The position numbers and the translations under genes were made by a program. Of a stretch of 64,000 nucleotides of DNA, positions 44,819 through 54,512 are shown piece by piece. The stretch comes from Saccharomycopsis crataegensis. Lineage: Eukaryota; Ascomycota; Saccharomycetes; Ascoideales; Saccharomycopsidaceae. The stretch is from contig NW_027043829.1 of NCBI RefSeq assembly GCF_037102585.1, positions 1,736,001-1,800,000 of the forward strand. Direction: 5' to 3'. The first letter of the stretch is position 1; the number at the start of each line of letters is the position of its first letter. Below the pieces are notes generated by a model. The model saw only the letters and a program-made list of their open reading frames with translations. It made no database searches and was not told the DNA's origin.

Positions 44819-46813
44819 ATGTTGAAATCTCGTACAATATTAGGGTCTTTCCGATTTATGAGAAGCTACTCATTAAAAGTCCAATCTTCCAGTAAGCTGG
44901 TGATTGGAATTGATTTGGGTACTACCAACTCCGCGGTAGCGATAGTTCAAACAGGTGATGATCAACCCAAGATTATTGAGAATCAAGAAGGGAAAAGAAC
45001 AACGCCCTCGGTAGTTGCCTTTACCAAGAGTATAGAGGGCACGGGTAAACCGAAGGTGATTGTTGGCGAAGCGGCAAAGAGACAATCGGTGTTGAATTCC
45101 GAAAATACCTTTTTTGCGACGAAAAGATTGATCGGGAGAAGGTTCAAAGATATTGAAGTCCAGCGAGACTTGAATAATGTACCCTACAAGATTGTGGAGA
45201 ACAAAGCCAATGGAGACGCCTGGCTTAAACTTGATGGTGTTACCAGCGCGGACGAATCAAAAGAAATCTCATACTCTCCCGCACAAATTGGTGGATTTAT
45301 CTTGGATAATATGAAGAAAGTTGCGGAAACAAGTCTTGGAATACCAATAAAGAACGCCGTGGTGACGGTCCCAGCGTATTTTAATGATTCTCAAAGACAG
45401 GCAACTAAGGATGCTGGTAAAATCATTGGTTTAAATATTTTAAGAGTGATCAATGAACCAACCGCTGCCGCTTTGGCCTATGGTTTGGATAGTAAAAAAA
45501 ATGGCTTGGTGGCAGTGTATGACTTGGGAGGCGGAACCTTCGATATTTCGATTTTAGATATTGATGATGGGGTATTCGAAGTGGTTGCCACCAATGGTGA
45601 TACCCATTTAGGTGGTGAGGATTTTGATATCCTATTGATGAATTATGTCATTGATGATTTTAAAAAGAAAACCGGGATCAATTTACTTGAAAAGTCCTCA
45701 AAAGTTGAAATCCAAAGAATTAGAGAAGCTTGTGAAAAGGCTAAGATTGAATTATCTCATGTTAAAGCAACGACCATCAGCATACCATTCATTTATGAAC
45801 AACAACATATCAACCTAGATTTGACCGAAGACCAGCTCGATGACCTCTCGTTACCATTGATCAATAAAACAATCCCCCCAGTTAAAAAAGCCTTGAAAGA
45901 TGCGGATTTGGAGCCAGAAGATATTGATGAAATCATTCTTGTTGGGGGTATGACAAGAATGCCAAAGATTAGAAAGATTGTAGGTGAAGTCTTTGACAAG
46001 ATTCCAAACCATGAAGTTAATCCCGATGAAGCGGTGGCTCTTGGGGCTGCTATCCAAGGTGCGGTTCTTTCTGGTGAGATTAAAGATGTTTTATTATTGG
46101 ATGTTACTCCTTTGACTTTGGGTATTGAAACTTATGGCGGGATTTATGCCCCATTGATTCCAAGAAACACAACAATTCCAATCAAAAAGACCCAAGTGTT
46201 CTCCACTGGTGTTGATGGTCAAACCGCGGTGGATATAAGTGTGTATCAGGGGGAGAGACCGTTGGTTAAGGATAACAAATTGATTGGTCACTTCAAACTC
46301 GGCAAAATTCCAATTCTACCAAAAGGAGAACCACAAATCCAAGTTACATTTGATATTGATGCTGATGGAATAATTCAAGTGAAGGCGAAAGAGCTCAAGA
46401 CTGACCTGACTGCCTCTATTACTGTCTCTGGCGTTTCTGGATTGACGGAAGCCGATATCGAAAAGATGGTGAATGATGCAGAGAAATTCAAAGATCAAGA
46501 TAAAAAGGCGCAGGTATTGCTTGAACACGCTACTAGATCTGATATGTTGGTGAACGATACTAAGAATGCTTTGGAAAAATTGGGCAAATTGATTGAAAAT
46601 GCATCGGACAATAAGGTGATACAAGATGGTGTTTCCGAATTGCAACAGATGTTGGTGTCAGTGGAAACCATGGTGAGCCAAGCAAGAAGCAATGATCCGA
46701 ATGAAGCCGGCAAGGTTAATGTGGCAATCTTAAAGAAAGAGACCGATGCAATCCAAAAGTTTTCAATGAAAGTCTTTAGTGAAATTGCTAAAGTCCAAGC
46801 CTCAGGTAACTGA
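44819..46813 (+). CDS. SSQ1: Mitochondrial Hsp70, Ssq1-like
   Basis: The product has 664 residues from the ATG at 44819; a reading two codons longer needs GTG. The N terminus ([20 protein letters not shown]) is basic and Arg/Ser-rich, a mitochondrial presequence. The Hsp70 core is complete: [62 protein letters not shown] and [12 protein letters not shown], then the substrate-binding domain ([14 protein letters not shown]). [23 protein letters not shown] and STGVDGQ are closer to Ssq1 than to Ssc1, and the C-terminal Asn/Gln-rich tail of Ssc1 is missing. [12 protein letters not shown] is Ssc1-like. Ssq1 works with Jac1 and Isu in iron-sulfur cluster transfer. Hsp70 identity is certain; the paralog call is good but not final. 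Confidence 0.8.
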   Translation: MLKSRTILGSFRFMRSYSLKVQSSSKLVIGIDLGTTNSAVAIVQTGDDQPKIIENQEGKRTTPSVVAFTKSIEGTGKPKVIVGEAAKRQSVLNSENTFFATKRLIGRRFKDIEVQRDLNNVPYKIVENKANGDAWLKLDGVTSADESKEISYSPAQIGGFILDNMKKVAETSLGIPIKNAVVTVPAYFNDSQRQATKDAGKIIGLNILRVINEPTAAALAYGLDSKKNGLVAVYDLGGGTFDISILDIDDGVFEVVATNGDTHLGGEDFDILLMNYVIDDFKKKTGINLLEKSSKVEIQRIREACEKAKIELSHVKATTISIPFIYEQQHINLDLTEDQLDDLSLPLINKTIPPVKKALKDADLEPEDIDEIILVGGMTRMPKIRKIVGEVFDKIPNHEVNPDEAVALGAAIQGAVLSGEIKDVLLLDVTPLTLGIETYGGIYAPLIPRNTTIPIKKTQVFSTGVDGQTAVDISVYQGERPLVKDNKLIGHFKLGKIPILPKGEPQIQVTFDIDADGIIQVKAKELKTDLTASITVSGVSGLTEADIEKMVNDAEKFKDQDKKAQVLLEHATRSDMLVNDTKNALEKLGKLIENASDNKVIQDGVSELQQMLVSVETMVSQARSNDPNEAGKVNVAILKKETDAIQKFSMKVFSEIAKVQASGN

Positions 46814-47088
46814 AAAATAGGTTAATTATTATATTATATTTGTAGATAGATTTTGCTCAATACTTGATTATTCAATTTTCACAAACAAAAAATAAAAAAA
46901 AAGTTTTAGTTAAAAATCCATATTAATTTATTTATTTTTTTTTAATTATACATAAGAAATTCACATCATATATTTTAGTAACAAAAAATAAACCAGAAAG
47001 CAATAAAACAGAACAATAGAAAGAGAAAGAGAAAAAAAAAAAATGGCCCTAGGGTACTTTACAATTGTTTAATATACACCAAATAAAA

Positions 47089-50000
47089 TTATTCGCCAAT
47101 GGAAAAGAACACTCTGAAGACTCCATTACTTTCGTCTTTAGCAACGATCTTCAACTTATCATCTTTATGATTTTTCACAAGGTTCTTGGACTTTTCATCA
47201 CTCAATTTCATTTCAATAAAAGGATTAAGGGCAGAATTCTGTCTATTGTCGCCATCATTGGCCATAACCAATTTAGTATGGTCTAACGATAAATAATTTG
47301 ACAAATACGATTGCCAAGAACTCAATTGCAAGTCATCGATACTATTGGCCAAGATCAAATCATCATGACCAACGTAGGAAACTTGAACCTCTTTCTTCTT
47401 TTCATCGACAGAGATCCTGAACAAACTTTCCTCCTTGCCAATTAATTCTCTGACTCTAGTTTCGTATATTATCTGCGATTTAATGGTTGTGGTCGGTGAC
47501 ATTCTGTCGCTTTCAAACATCTTGAACAACTCAAAATCAACATTGGTACCTGGGGTGGCTGGAGTGGAAATCACTTTTTTCATCAAAATAGTGAGGTCTT
47601 GTAAAATCTTTTGGAAAGAGAACAACTTATATGCTTTATTGAAATAGGTTTGACGCAAAGTTTCTTCAAATACTGATCTCTCAAGGGAACCTTCGAGTAA
47701 CTTGTTGATCAATTCTAAAGTCTCAGCATATAAGGCATTGGAAAAGGTTTCGATATCAATCGCTGATGCCGAAGAATTTATGGCAGGGGCCATTGCACTT
47801 GAAGCTGATGGTAAAACAAAATTATCATACACGTAATTCAAGTCCAAGGTTTTGGCAAATGATGTGACTTCTTTTCTGCTTTTGATGTCCCGGATAAAAG
47901 CCTCATCTCTGGTTAATTCTTTGACCTCTAATAATCTCTCATATAAAACGGCAATCAATCTGAAAAAGAAATAAATATTAGTATTACCGAAGAAGTTGTA
48001 TAAGGACCTTCTTCTGGTTTGCGAACAGCCTTTCTTTGGAATAGAATCTTCCAAGTCGATGTTGCATTGCTCATTCAAACCAATTTGGACCCAATTGGCA
48101 GTGTCAGAAATTATTTCTTTAATCGTCAATTCTGTAGAGTTTGTCGATTCATGAGTATTTGTGGCGCGTTCCTTTGGAAGATCTTTCCGCTGCTTTTTGG
48201 AAGTTAGCAGTTGTTCCAAATTTTCGTATAATCCTTCGAATGTCAATGTCTCAGTGCTTCTCGTTCTCTTTAGACTATCCAATGCCTTGTTAAGCGCTAA
48301 ATCAGCAGCATTCTTAGCAATATCAGCAGTGCTTTCCTTGGTAACAGCCCCGTTCTTTTTACCTTTTTTAGCCTTCTTTTTTTCTTTCTTTCCTTCTTCA
48401 TCTTCCGGACTTTCCTTATCTCCCTCACCTCCTACATTGGACTCATTGGCAGCTGAAAGTTCCGCTTGTTCTTTCAATTTTTCGCTGATTTCTTCTGGAA
48501 ATATTGTGCGATGCTGCATTTTTTTGACGATTTCTTCATCAAGGTTGAAGGAAAGGTTTAGGAAACAGATAACAAAACCAATTAATTCCTTCTTGTTTGC
48601 GAGAGAATAAGTAGAATAAGAGTTTATCATGTTGAAAAGCAAGAAAACAACATCGACTAAAACGTCAAGATCAGCAAACTGGAATTTTAGTTGTGGATTG
48701 ATCAATAACACACTGCTATCAAGTAATTCATTACCAACATTATGTGGTCTTGTCAATTTTTTATGCATTTCTTCCAACTTCAACCCATTGATCTCTGTAA
48801 CTAACTGCTTTGAATTCAAGTACTTCTTATCAGTCTTCTTGAATGACAACCCAAGATGATCCAACGACTTAAAATAAACCTTTTGTTCTTGTTCTCTCCA
48901 AACTTTATTCCACTCTCTTTGTGCCCTCTTCCATTCCTCATCCTTCAACTTCAATCTTCTTAGCACAATTGGTATTGCCACAATCGGGTTGTTTTGGATA
49001 GCATCGATAACTTGAAGGCCGCTCTCATCACCATAGACTTTTCTTAGAACTTTCTTATAAATGGTTTGTGAGGTGGTTCTTAGACCATCCTTAAGATTGA
49101 AATGCTCCTTTTCTTCTGGTGACATGGTCAATATTTGCTTTGCAATTGTTTCCAACGTCTGTATCGTTCTGACATTAGCTTCCAAATAATAATCGTATTC
49201 ATGCCTTTCTTCTTCAATCTTAAACAACACTTCTTCATATTCGTTCTTCTTGTGAGCAACAAACCCGGAGTCCTCTGACGCCCAAGTTGGGTGACCAACA
49301 CATTCATCGTTCAATACACTCCAGCACATCTCGTCTCTTCCAGAACATTTCGCAAACCCTTCCAGTTTTGGCAATTTTCTGTAGGAAGGCCCACAAGATG
49401 GCAATAAATTATATTCGAAGTGTGCTTTCTTTTGCTTGACATTTTTAATGGTGAGCTCATGCTTTTCATTCAAGTCTGTGTCAAGCTTAAGGAAATTCTT
49501 GAACCAGTCAAATAATTCAGTGCTAGATCCAATGAAATTGTAAGCCTTTTCAACTAAAGTCATTTTATCAATCACTTCATTGGTAAATAGATTCAATAAC
49601 TTAATGAAATTATTGTACACTTCTTTGTTTCCAATATGCCTCTTGACATTATCAAAGAATCTAAGTTCTTGGGAATATTCTTCATGCACATCATTTGGAG
49701 AGCCTGAAGTGGTAATAACACTGCGTTCATGGGATACATCCGCACTTTGATATTGCTGGGCACTCTCATTCTTGTTGTATTGCTTGCCATCTACGCTACC
49801 AATTGCACTTGGTGAAAAGTTGCCCACAGGAGGCAATTGAACACCATGTTTGGTTGGCTGCTGGTACGTCAATTGTGGTGGTTGATATGTCTGCTGAGTT
49901 TCGCGAGACAGAACGCTTGCACCACTGATATCTGGTAGAAATTTCTGGAAGTCTGCCAACAAATCTGGAGCATCTCTGAAAAGTATTGAAATTTGCAGGT

Positions 50001-51125
50001 AAATCTCTTGTATTGGCTTTTGTTCTCTTTGAAAAGTTTGCAAAATTTCGATAAAATTGTTGTAAATCTCAGGCTGTTTGGTAAATCTAATTTTGATTTT
50101 GTTAACGTAATTAATAGCATCGTCCATTTCAATTGGTTCAGTTTTTCTCTCTGCCTGGGAGTCAGCCTGTTGAAGCTGAGTTTCGTTATTTGGAGTGTAA
50201 GTTGTATAATTTGGATTCATGCCTCTGGATATAGTACCCGAAGGTGTTGTGATTTTTATTGGAGCTGGATCATTTGGATCCATAGAATATGAGATATTAT
50301 AATCTGGGGGTAAAAAAGTATTGAACCCTTGGATTAAAATTGGATTGCTTCCAAATAAAGATGAGACTCTATCAATGACGCCTGGTGTATCAATCTTCTG
50401 TGTATTGAAATCTTTCATAATATCCAAAAAGTTGTTGTATACTTCTGAATTGTTTTGATAGTAGCTTTTAACCTGATCCAAATAAGTCAACGCATCCTCG
50501 ATATTTAATCTTCTAACAGGATTTGCTTGTTGGCCCTGCTGAGGTGGTGGAAGAGGAGGCTGTTGAGATGGGGGTTGTTGTTGTTGGGGAATATAGTTGG
50601 CTTGTTGCTCTGGTAGTGGATAAGTATGGACTGTGTTGTGATATGTGTTGATTTGAGGCTAAAAATTGGTTAGTAAGAATAAAGCACAGATATGAGAGAA
50701 AAATAAATGACAACAATAATAATATCAACATACAGTATTCAAAGGAGGGATTGAAAAGCCATTTGAAGGGTTCCCATTTGTGGAAGGGCCCGTCCTATTA
50801 TTGCTACTTATCGGCGGCAAGTTATAAATATTTCCAGACCCCCGACGTTCTGTAATTAGTTAGTATATTATATCCACCATACGAATCTCAAAGCTAAGTT
50901 ATTGAACAAAATTCCAATAGTGAAATAGTGATGAAAAGAATTGCAGACATACGATTATCCAACTTGACTGGTGGTAATATTGGAGGTCCTCCAGGCGGTC
51001 TATTACTGAAAGCAGAGTTAGTTATCATTCTTCAAACTTTGATGATATGTATACAAACCACGATAAAAATAAAACGAAAGTATATGCCGCAATATAAATA
51101 CATACTTTATAGGAGGTTGCGACAT
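47089..51125 (-). CDS. SIN3: Sin3 histone-deacetylase scaffold, four exons
   Basis: Exons are 51106-51125, 50953-51005, 50734-50849 and 47089-50658, all joining in frame to give 1252 residues starting MSQPPINNRPPGGPPILPP. The first PAH domain (residues about 110-185: RRLNIEDALTYLDQVKSYY) crosses the point where the large exon would otherwise appear to lack a start. PAH2 is near 240-307, PAH3 near 395-464, and the Sin3 HDAC-interaction domain near 484-590 (CGPSYRKLPKLEGFAKCSGR, PTWASEDSGFV). A Lys-rich linker and the C-terminal Sin3 region follow. Sin3 holds the Rpd3 deacetylase complex together and represses transcription. S. cerevisiae Sin3 has 1536 residues; this one lacks much of the long N-terminal and linker sequence. 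The N terminus is Pro/Gln-rich. Confidence 0.93.
50659..50733 (-). other. SIN3 intron 3
   Basis: 75 bases. Donor GTATGT, branch TACTAAC (plus 50669-50675), acceptor TTTTAG. It follows a 116-base exon and restores the frame into the first PAH domain. Confidence 0.9.
50850..50952 (-). other. SIN3 intron 2
   Basis: 103 bases. Donor GTATGT, branch TACTAAC (plus 50859-50865), acceptor TTACAG. It follows a 53-base exon. Confidence 0.88.
51006..51105 (-). other. SIN3 intron 1
   Basis: 100 bases. Donor GTATGT, branch sequence AACTAAC (51017-51023 on plus as GTTAGTT), acceptor TTTCAG. It follows a 20-base coding exon. Confidence 0.85.
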
Positions 51126-51391
51126 TTCTAATATTGATTGTCTCCCGCTGTGCTGCTATTTTCAATAGCTCTCTATTTATCCAATGCTTTCCTTGTTGGA
51201 AGAAAACGCGAAAAGGGCGATAGAGAAAAATAAGAAAAACTGTATGCACAGTCATTACCCGGAGTGTTATGTACCTGTGCCACGGATCTTTCGCAAAGGG
51301 CAGGGGCCCCACATAATACAGATAGTTATTGTTATTCTACAAAGTGTTAGAAATTACTCAAAAAAATGCCCTAAATTTATTAATTCTCTAT

Positions 51392-53521
51392 TTAAACCAA
51401 TCCACAAAGTGTCAATTTCTCGAGAAACGGCGATAAATCATCTTTTCTAATTTCTATTACCGAGCTTTCAAAACTGTCGATTCTCACCTTAGCCCCCGTG
51501 CTACTGGCAACTTGTTGAAATGCGACACTAAATGTATTGAGCAATACTTTGTTTATCCCAAATAATTCTTCTTCTTCCTCTTCTTCCTCTTCTTCTTTCT
51601 CTTTATTACTTCCACTCTTAGCATTTCCTCTTTTACCATTTTTCGAACGTTTTGTTCTCTTGTTTCTCCTTTTCCCATTCTCGTTATTGTTTTCATCCTC
51701 GGAATTTCTTGGAAATAATGGCGCCAAACCAACAACAAGATATGTATCTGTTTCCGAGTCCAAAGATGCTAATACTAAAGGCAACAATGGTTGGTTATCA
51801 AGTTCTGCCAAACTTTCAAGGACCCATTGACCAAGTCGTGTTAAATTCAATGGATTTCTGTAGAAGTTTAAATACGGGATAGAATCATCTTTCAAAACAA
51901 CTAATCTGAAGACTCTCAAACTTTTGAGAAGTTTCTTCTCCATAATCATCACGCCTGTTTTGAAGATAATTTTTTGATAACATTTTGCCACATCTAGACC
52001 ATTTTTAATCAAATCTATACCATCAATCTTCTTTGAGGAATCTTTCTTCAATGTCACTTTTTCGGTAGATAACGCGTCCCATGATGCCCAGAAATTATTT
52101 ACCCATTTTTTCTCTTTCTCCACGAGTTTTCTTGTAATTTCTGTTTGATCATTTTCTTTAAGTAATACATCTTCATCATCGCTTCCATGTTCCTCATCAT
52201 CGGCCTTGTTGACATTATTCTCATTCTGCGTATCCTCTAAGTCATGTTGTAATAGAGCAGCTAATGATTCCACGTATTCACTTGCTGATATAGAGCCCTT
52301 ATAGCCAAACTGCCTAACAAAACCTTCTCTTATCAAATCTTCTAAGTCGTATAAACCAAGATACTTCTTGAAGATTGAATTTAGTTTTTTCTTGATCTCA
52401 ATATCCATATATAGCCAATTCTGGTTTGCTGCCTGCAAACTAATCCCCATTTTTGCAAACATTTTATTAAGCTTCTTTCTACCTTCTTCTTGCCAAAGAT
52501 ACAATTTAGAGTTAACATAATTTGAGTAAAGAAAACTGTTGTACAACGACCAATGACGTAATAAAAATAGGTAATAATCCTTATCAATTGCAATATATGA
52601 GGCATCATTGCTTTGTTTTCTTTGAGATGTATTTCCTCCCAAAAACTGGGGACTCATTCTAGTAACTTCATCTTTTAAGAGTGGATATAGTTTCTTGTAA
52701 ACTTGAGGATGGCCGTAATCCAACGATGTGGTACCAATAATTGAAAGCCATAGTGTGTCGATATCGGCTTCATTGTCACTTAGAGAGGATACCATTGAAT
52801 AAACTTGTGCTGTTACTGAGGTAATTACTGTTGCACCTTGGGAATAGTATTCTTCTAATGATTCTTCACACGAGTTTAAAATTTCATCATTCTTCCTTTT
52901 TTTACCAGGCTTTTCTTTCTCTTCATCATCATCATTATCATCATCATCACCGTGGTATCTTTCATCATCACTATCGTTCTCTTTTTCTTCATCAGAATTC
53001 GTCTCCTCTTCATCGCTGTCCTCACGCTGCTGGATTTCAAGCAACTGTTGGTATGCCTCTCGCTCTTTACTCAAATCTTCATTGATATGCCCATCATCAT
53101 AGCACGTCACAATCTCGGACCCGAAGATATTATCTAAATTCCAAGGTCTATGGCCATCTATTACGTATATTTTCCTCTTGAGTTTCCTTGATGATGTTGG
53201 ATCACTATTGATGTAGTCTTCCGGATCTATTTCAAAAAAATTCTCTAGATCAACCATGGCACCACATCCAATTAATATTACATTGGTCACATCCTCATCT
53301 ATTTTCTCATAATGACTTTTAAGATCAGAGTATCCCACAACAGGGATCAACTGATACGGAATAAGTTGTTTTTTGAATACCATGGACAACATTTTGGCTC
53401 CACAAAGAGCATCTATGTTCAAGCATGAAGTGTATATCACCAATTTGCAGGTAGAATGTGACAAGGAAGTAGCTTTGATCTCTTTGAAAGATTTCGAAAA
53501 CTCATTGGGTTCTAAGTACAT
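51392..53521 (-). CDS. CDC45: Replication initiation factor Cdc45
   Basis: The 709-residue product (S. cerevisiae Cdc45 has 650) begins in the usual way, with LVIYTSCLNIDALCGAKMLS and then a RecJ/DHH-like core. The sequence VILIGCGAMVDLENFF and VIDGHRPWNLDN stands where the family has lost the nuclease metal site. ATVITSVTAQVYSMVSSLSD, LWLSIIGTTSLDYG and FVRQFGYKGSISASEYVESL are further family segments. Acidic disordered inserts lie at about residues 165-215 and 425-455, and a Lys/Glu-rich run at about 635-665. Cdc45 joins MCM and GINS in the replicative helicase. Two MluI cell-cycle boxes upstream fit G1/S expression. It is head-to-head with LCL2, as in S. cerevisiae. Confidence 0.96.
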   Translation of the reverse strand: MYLEPNEFSKSFKEIKATSLSHSTCKLVIYTSCLNIDALCGAKMLSMVFKKQLIPYQLIPVVGYSDLKSHYEKIDEDVTNVILIGCGAMVDLENFFEIDPEDYINSDPTSSRKLKRKIYVIDGHRPWNLDNIFGSEIVTCYDDGHINEDLSKEREAYQQLLEIQQREDSDEEETNSDEEKENDSDDERYHGDDDDNDDDEEKEKPGKKRKNDEILNSCEESLEEYYSQGATVITSVTAQVYSMVSSLSDNEADIDTLWLSIIGTTSLDYGHPQVYKKLYPLLKDEVTRMSPQFLGGNTSQRKQSNDASYIAIDKDYYLFLLRHWSLYNSFLYSNYVNSKLYLWQEEGRKKLNKMFAKMGISLQAANQNWLYMDIEIKKKLNSIFKKYLGLYDLEDLIREGFVRQFGYKGSISASEYVESLAALLQHDLEDTQNENNVNKADDEEHGSDDEDVLLKENDQTEITRKLVEKEKKWVNNFWASWDALSTEKVTLKKDSSKKIDGIDLIKNGLDVAKCYQKIIFKTGVMIMEKKLLKSLRVFRLVVLKDDSIPYLNFYRNPLNLTRLGQWVLESLAELDNQPLLPLVLASLDSETDTYLVVGLAPLFPRNSEDENNNENGKRRNKRTKRSKNGKRGNAKSGSNKEKEEEEEEEEEELFGINKVLLNTFSVAFQQVASSTGAKVRIDSFESSVIEIRKDDLSPFLEKLTLCGLV

Positions 53522-53821
53522 TTTGCTGCCTCTTTCTTTTTTCTTGTTCCTATGTCTTATTAATATATTTCTTATGCAATTCTAGCTAGACATACTCAAA
53601 TTTTCAAAATCACATTAAACAATTTCAACCAACGCGTCTCAGTATTTTCCCACTAATAATTTTACGCGTTCAAATGTCTTTTTCACGTGTCTGGTCACGC
53701 TTTCCCACTGATGGTGATCTCAACTAAAAAATTACAAAGTGTCAATTTTCACAAAACCTAAAGTGAGGCGATGGTGTGAGCCGTGGGATATTCATCATAA
53801 AAATATAGTATTTAAATAACA
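53522..53821. promoter_or_regulatory. Divergent CDC45 / LCL2 promoter with two MCB boxes
   Basis: A 300-base shared promoter. ACGCGT occurs at 53632-53637 and 53664-53669, 111 and 143 bases from the CDC45 ATG, with a CACGTG at 53684-53689. ACGCGT is the MluI cell-cycle box bound by MBF, and paired copies are typical of replication genes. Whether LCL2 is also driven by them is unknown. Confidence 0.75.
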
Positions 53822-54305
53822 ATGATAAGCCAGGTACTAAGTCAAAGCTCTTTGCTAGTTCTCTTGCTTCTTATATCGAATGTTAACGCATTCTTCAATT
53901 TTTTCCATCAAGAGGATCAGAGACCGGCTGAGAAGCCTTATGAAGAACAAGTGTTGAACTGTATGTAGAGTTTGGATCTTTTTTTTTTCTCTTCTGTTTA
54001 GATTTATAAGATTACTAACTCTTCATTTTCTCTTTTTTCTTACAGCTGATTGCCGAGAATACGTTTGTCCAGCAACTAAACAATGTGTCAAGAGTCCAAT
54101 AGAGTGTGACTGTCCGTTCCCATCTTCTCAGATCAAGTGTATATTACCGGGGAAAACTAATTATGTGTGCATTTCCAAACCAGCAATAGTTGATAACGAT
54201 GAGCTCCAGAAAAAATATGATGACCCACATAAGGCATCCAAAGAACGTAATAAAGGCGTGAGAGATTGTGGTTGGGTGATAGATGCTTGGAATGGTGATA
54301 TATAA
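53822..54305 (+). CDS. LCL2: Lcl2, secretory-pathway protein, one intron
   Basis: Exons 53822-53960 and 54046-54305 encode 132 residues. A signal peptide (MISQVLSQSSLLVLLLISNV, ending NA) is followed by FFNFFHQEDQ. A Cys-rich body comes next: DCREYVCPATKQCV, ECDCPFPSSQIKC, NYVCISKPA and NKGVRDCGWVIDAW, all matching Lcl2. In S. cerevisiae Lcl2 (YLR104W) is a small luminal protein tied to long chronological lifespan and ER protein quality control, and it is the divergent neighbour of CDC45 there as here. The eight body cysteines are likely disulfide-bonded. The splice is required: reading through the donor reaches stops at once. Confidence 0.92.
53961..54045 (+). other. LCL2 intron
   Basis: 85 bases. 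Donor GTATGT, branch TACTAAC at 54013-54019, a T/C-rich tract and acceptor TTACAG. Removal joins two frames that together match Lcl2. Confidence 0.92.
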
Positions 54306-54512
54306 AAAAGATATAATATTACCACTATAATTTCGATTTCCTGATTTCTAATTCATCAATTTGTGTATAATATTATGCTTAATATATTAATAAGCCATAT
54401 TGCTAGTGAAAATTTTAAATTGTATATGAGTTATTATTTAACAAAATAGAGAAATATTTAAATTGAGGTGGAAAAAAAAATTCTGATGTAAAAATGCTAT
54501 TAGGAATAGTTT

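Noticed and set aside
50513-50731. 72-residue minus-strand frame at the SIN3 5' end
   Set aside because: It reads intron 3 and exon 4 in a wrong frame; the spliced model explains the region.
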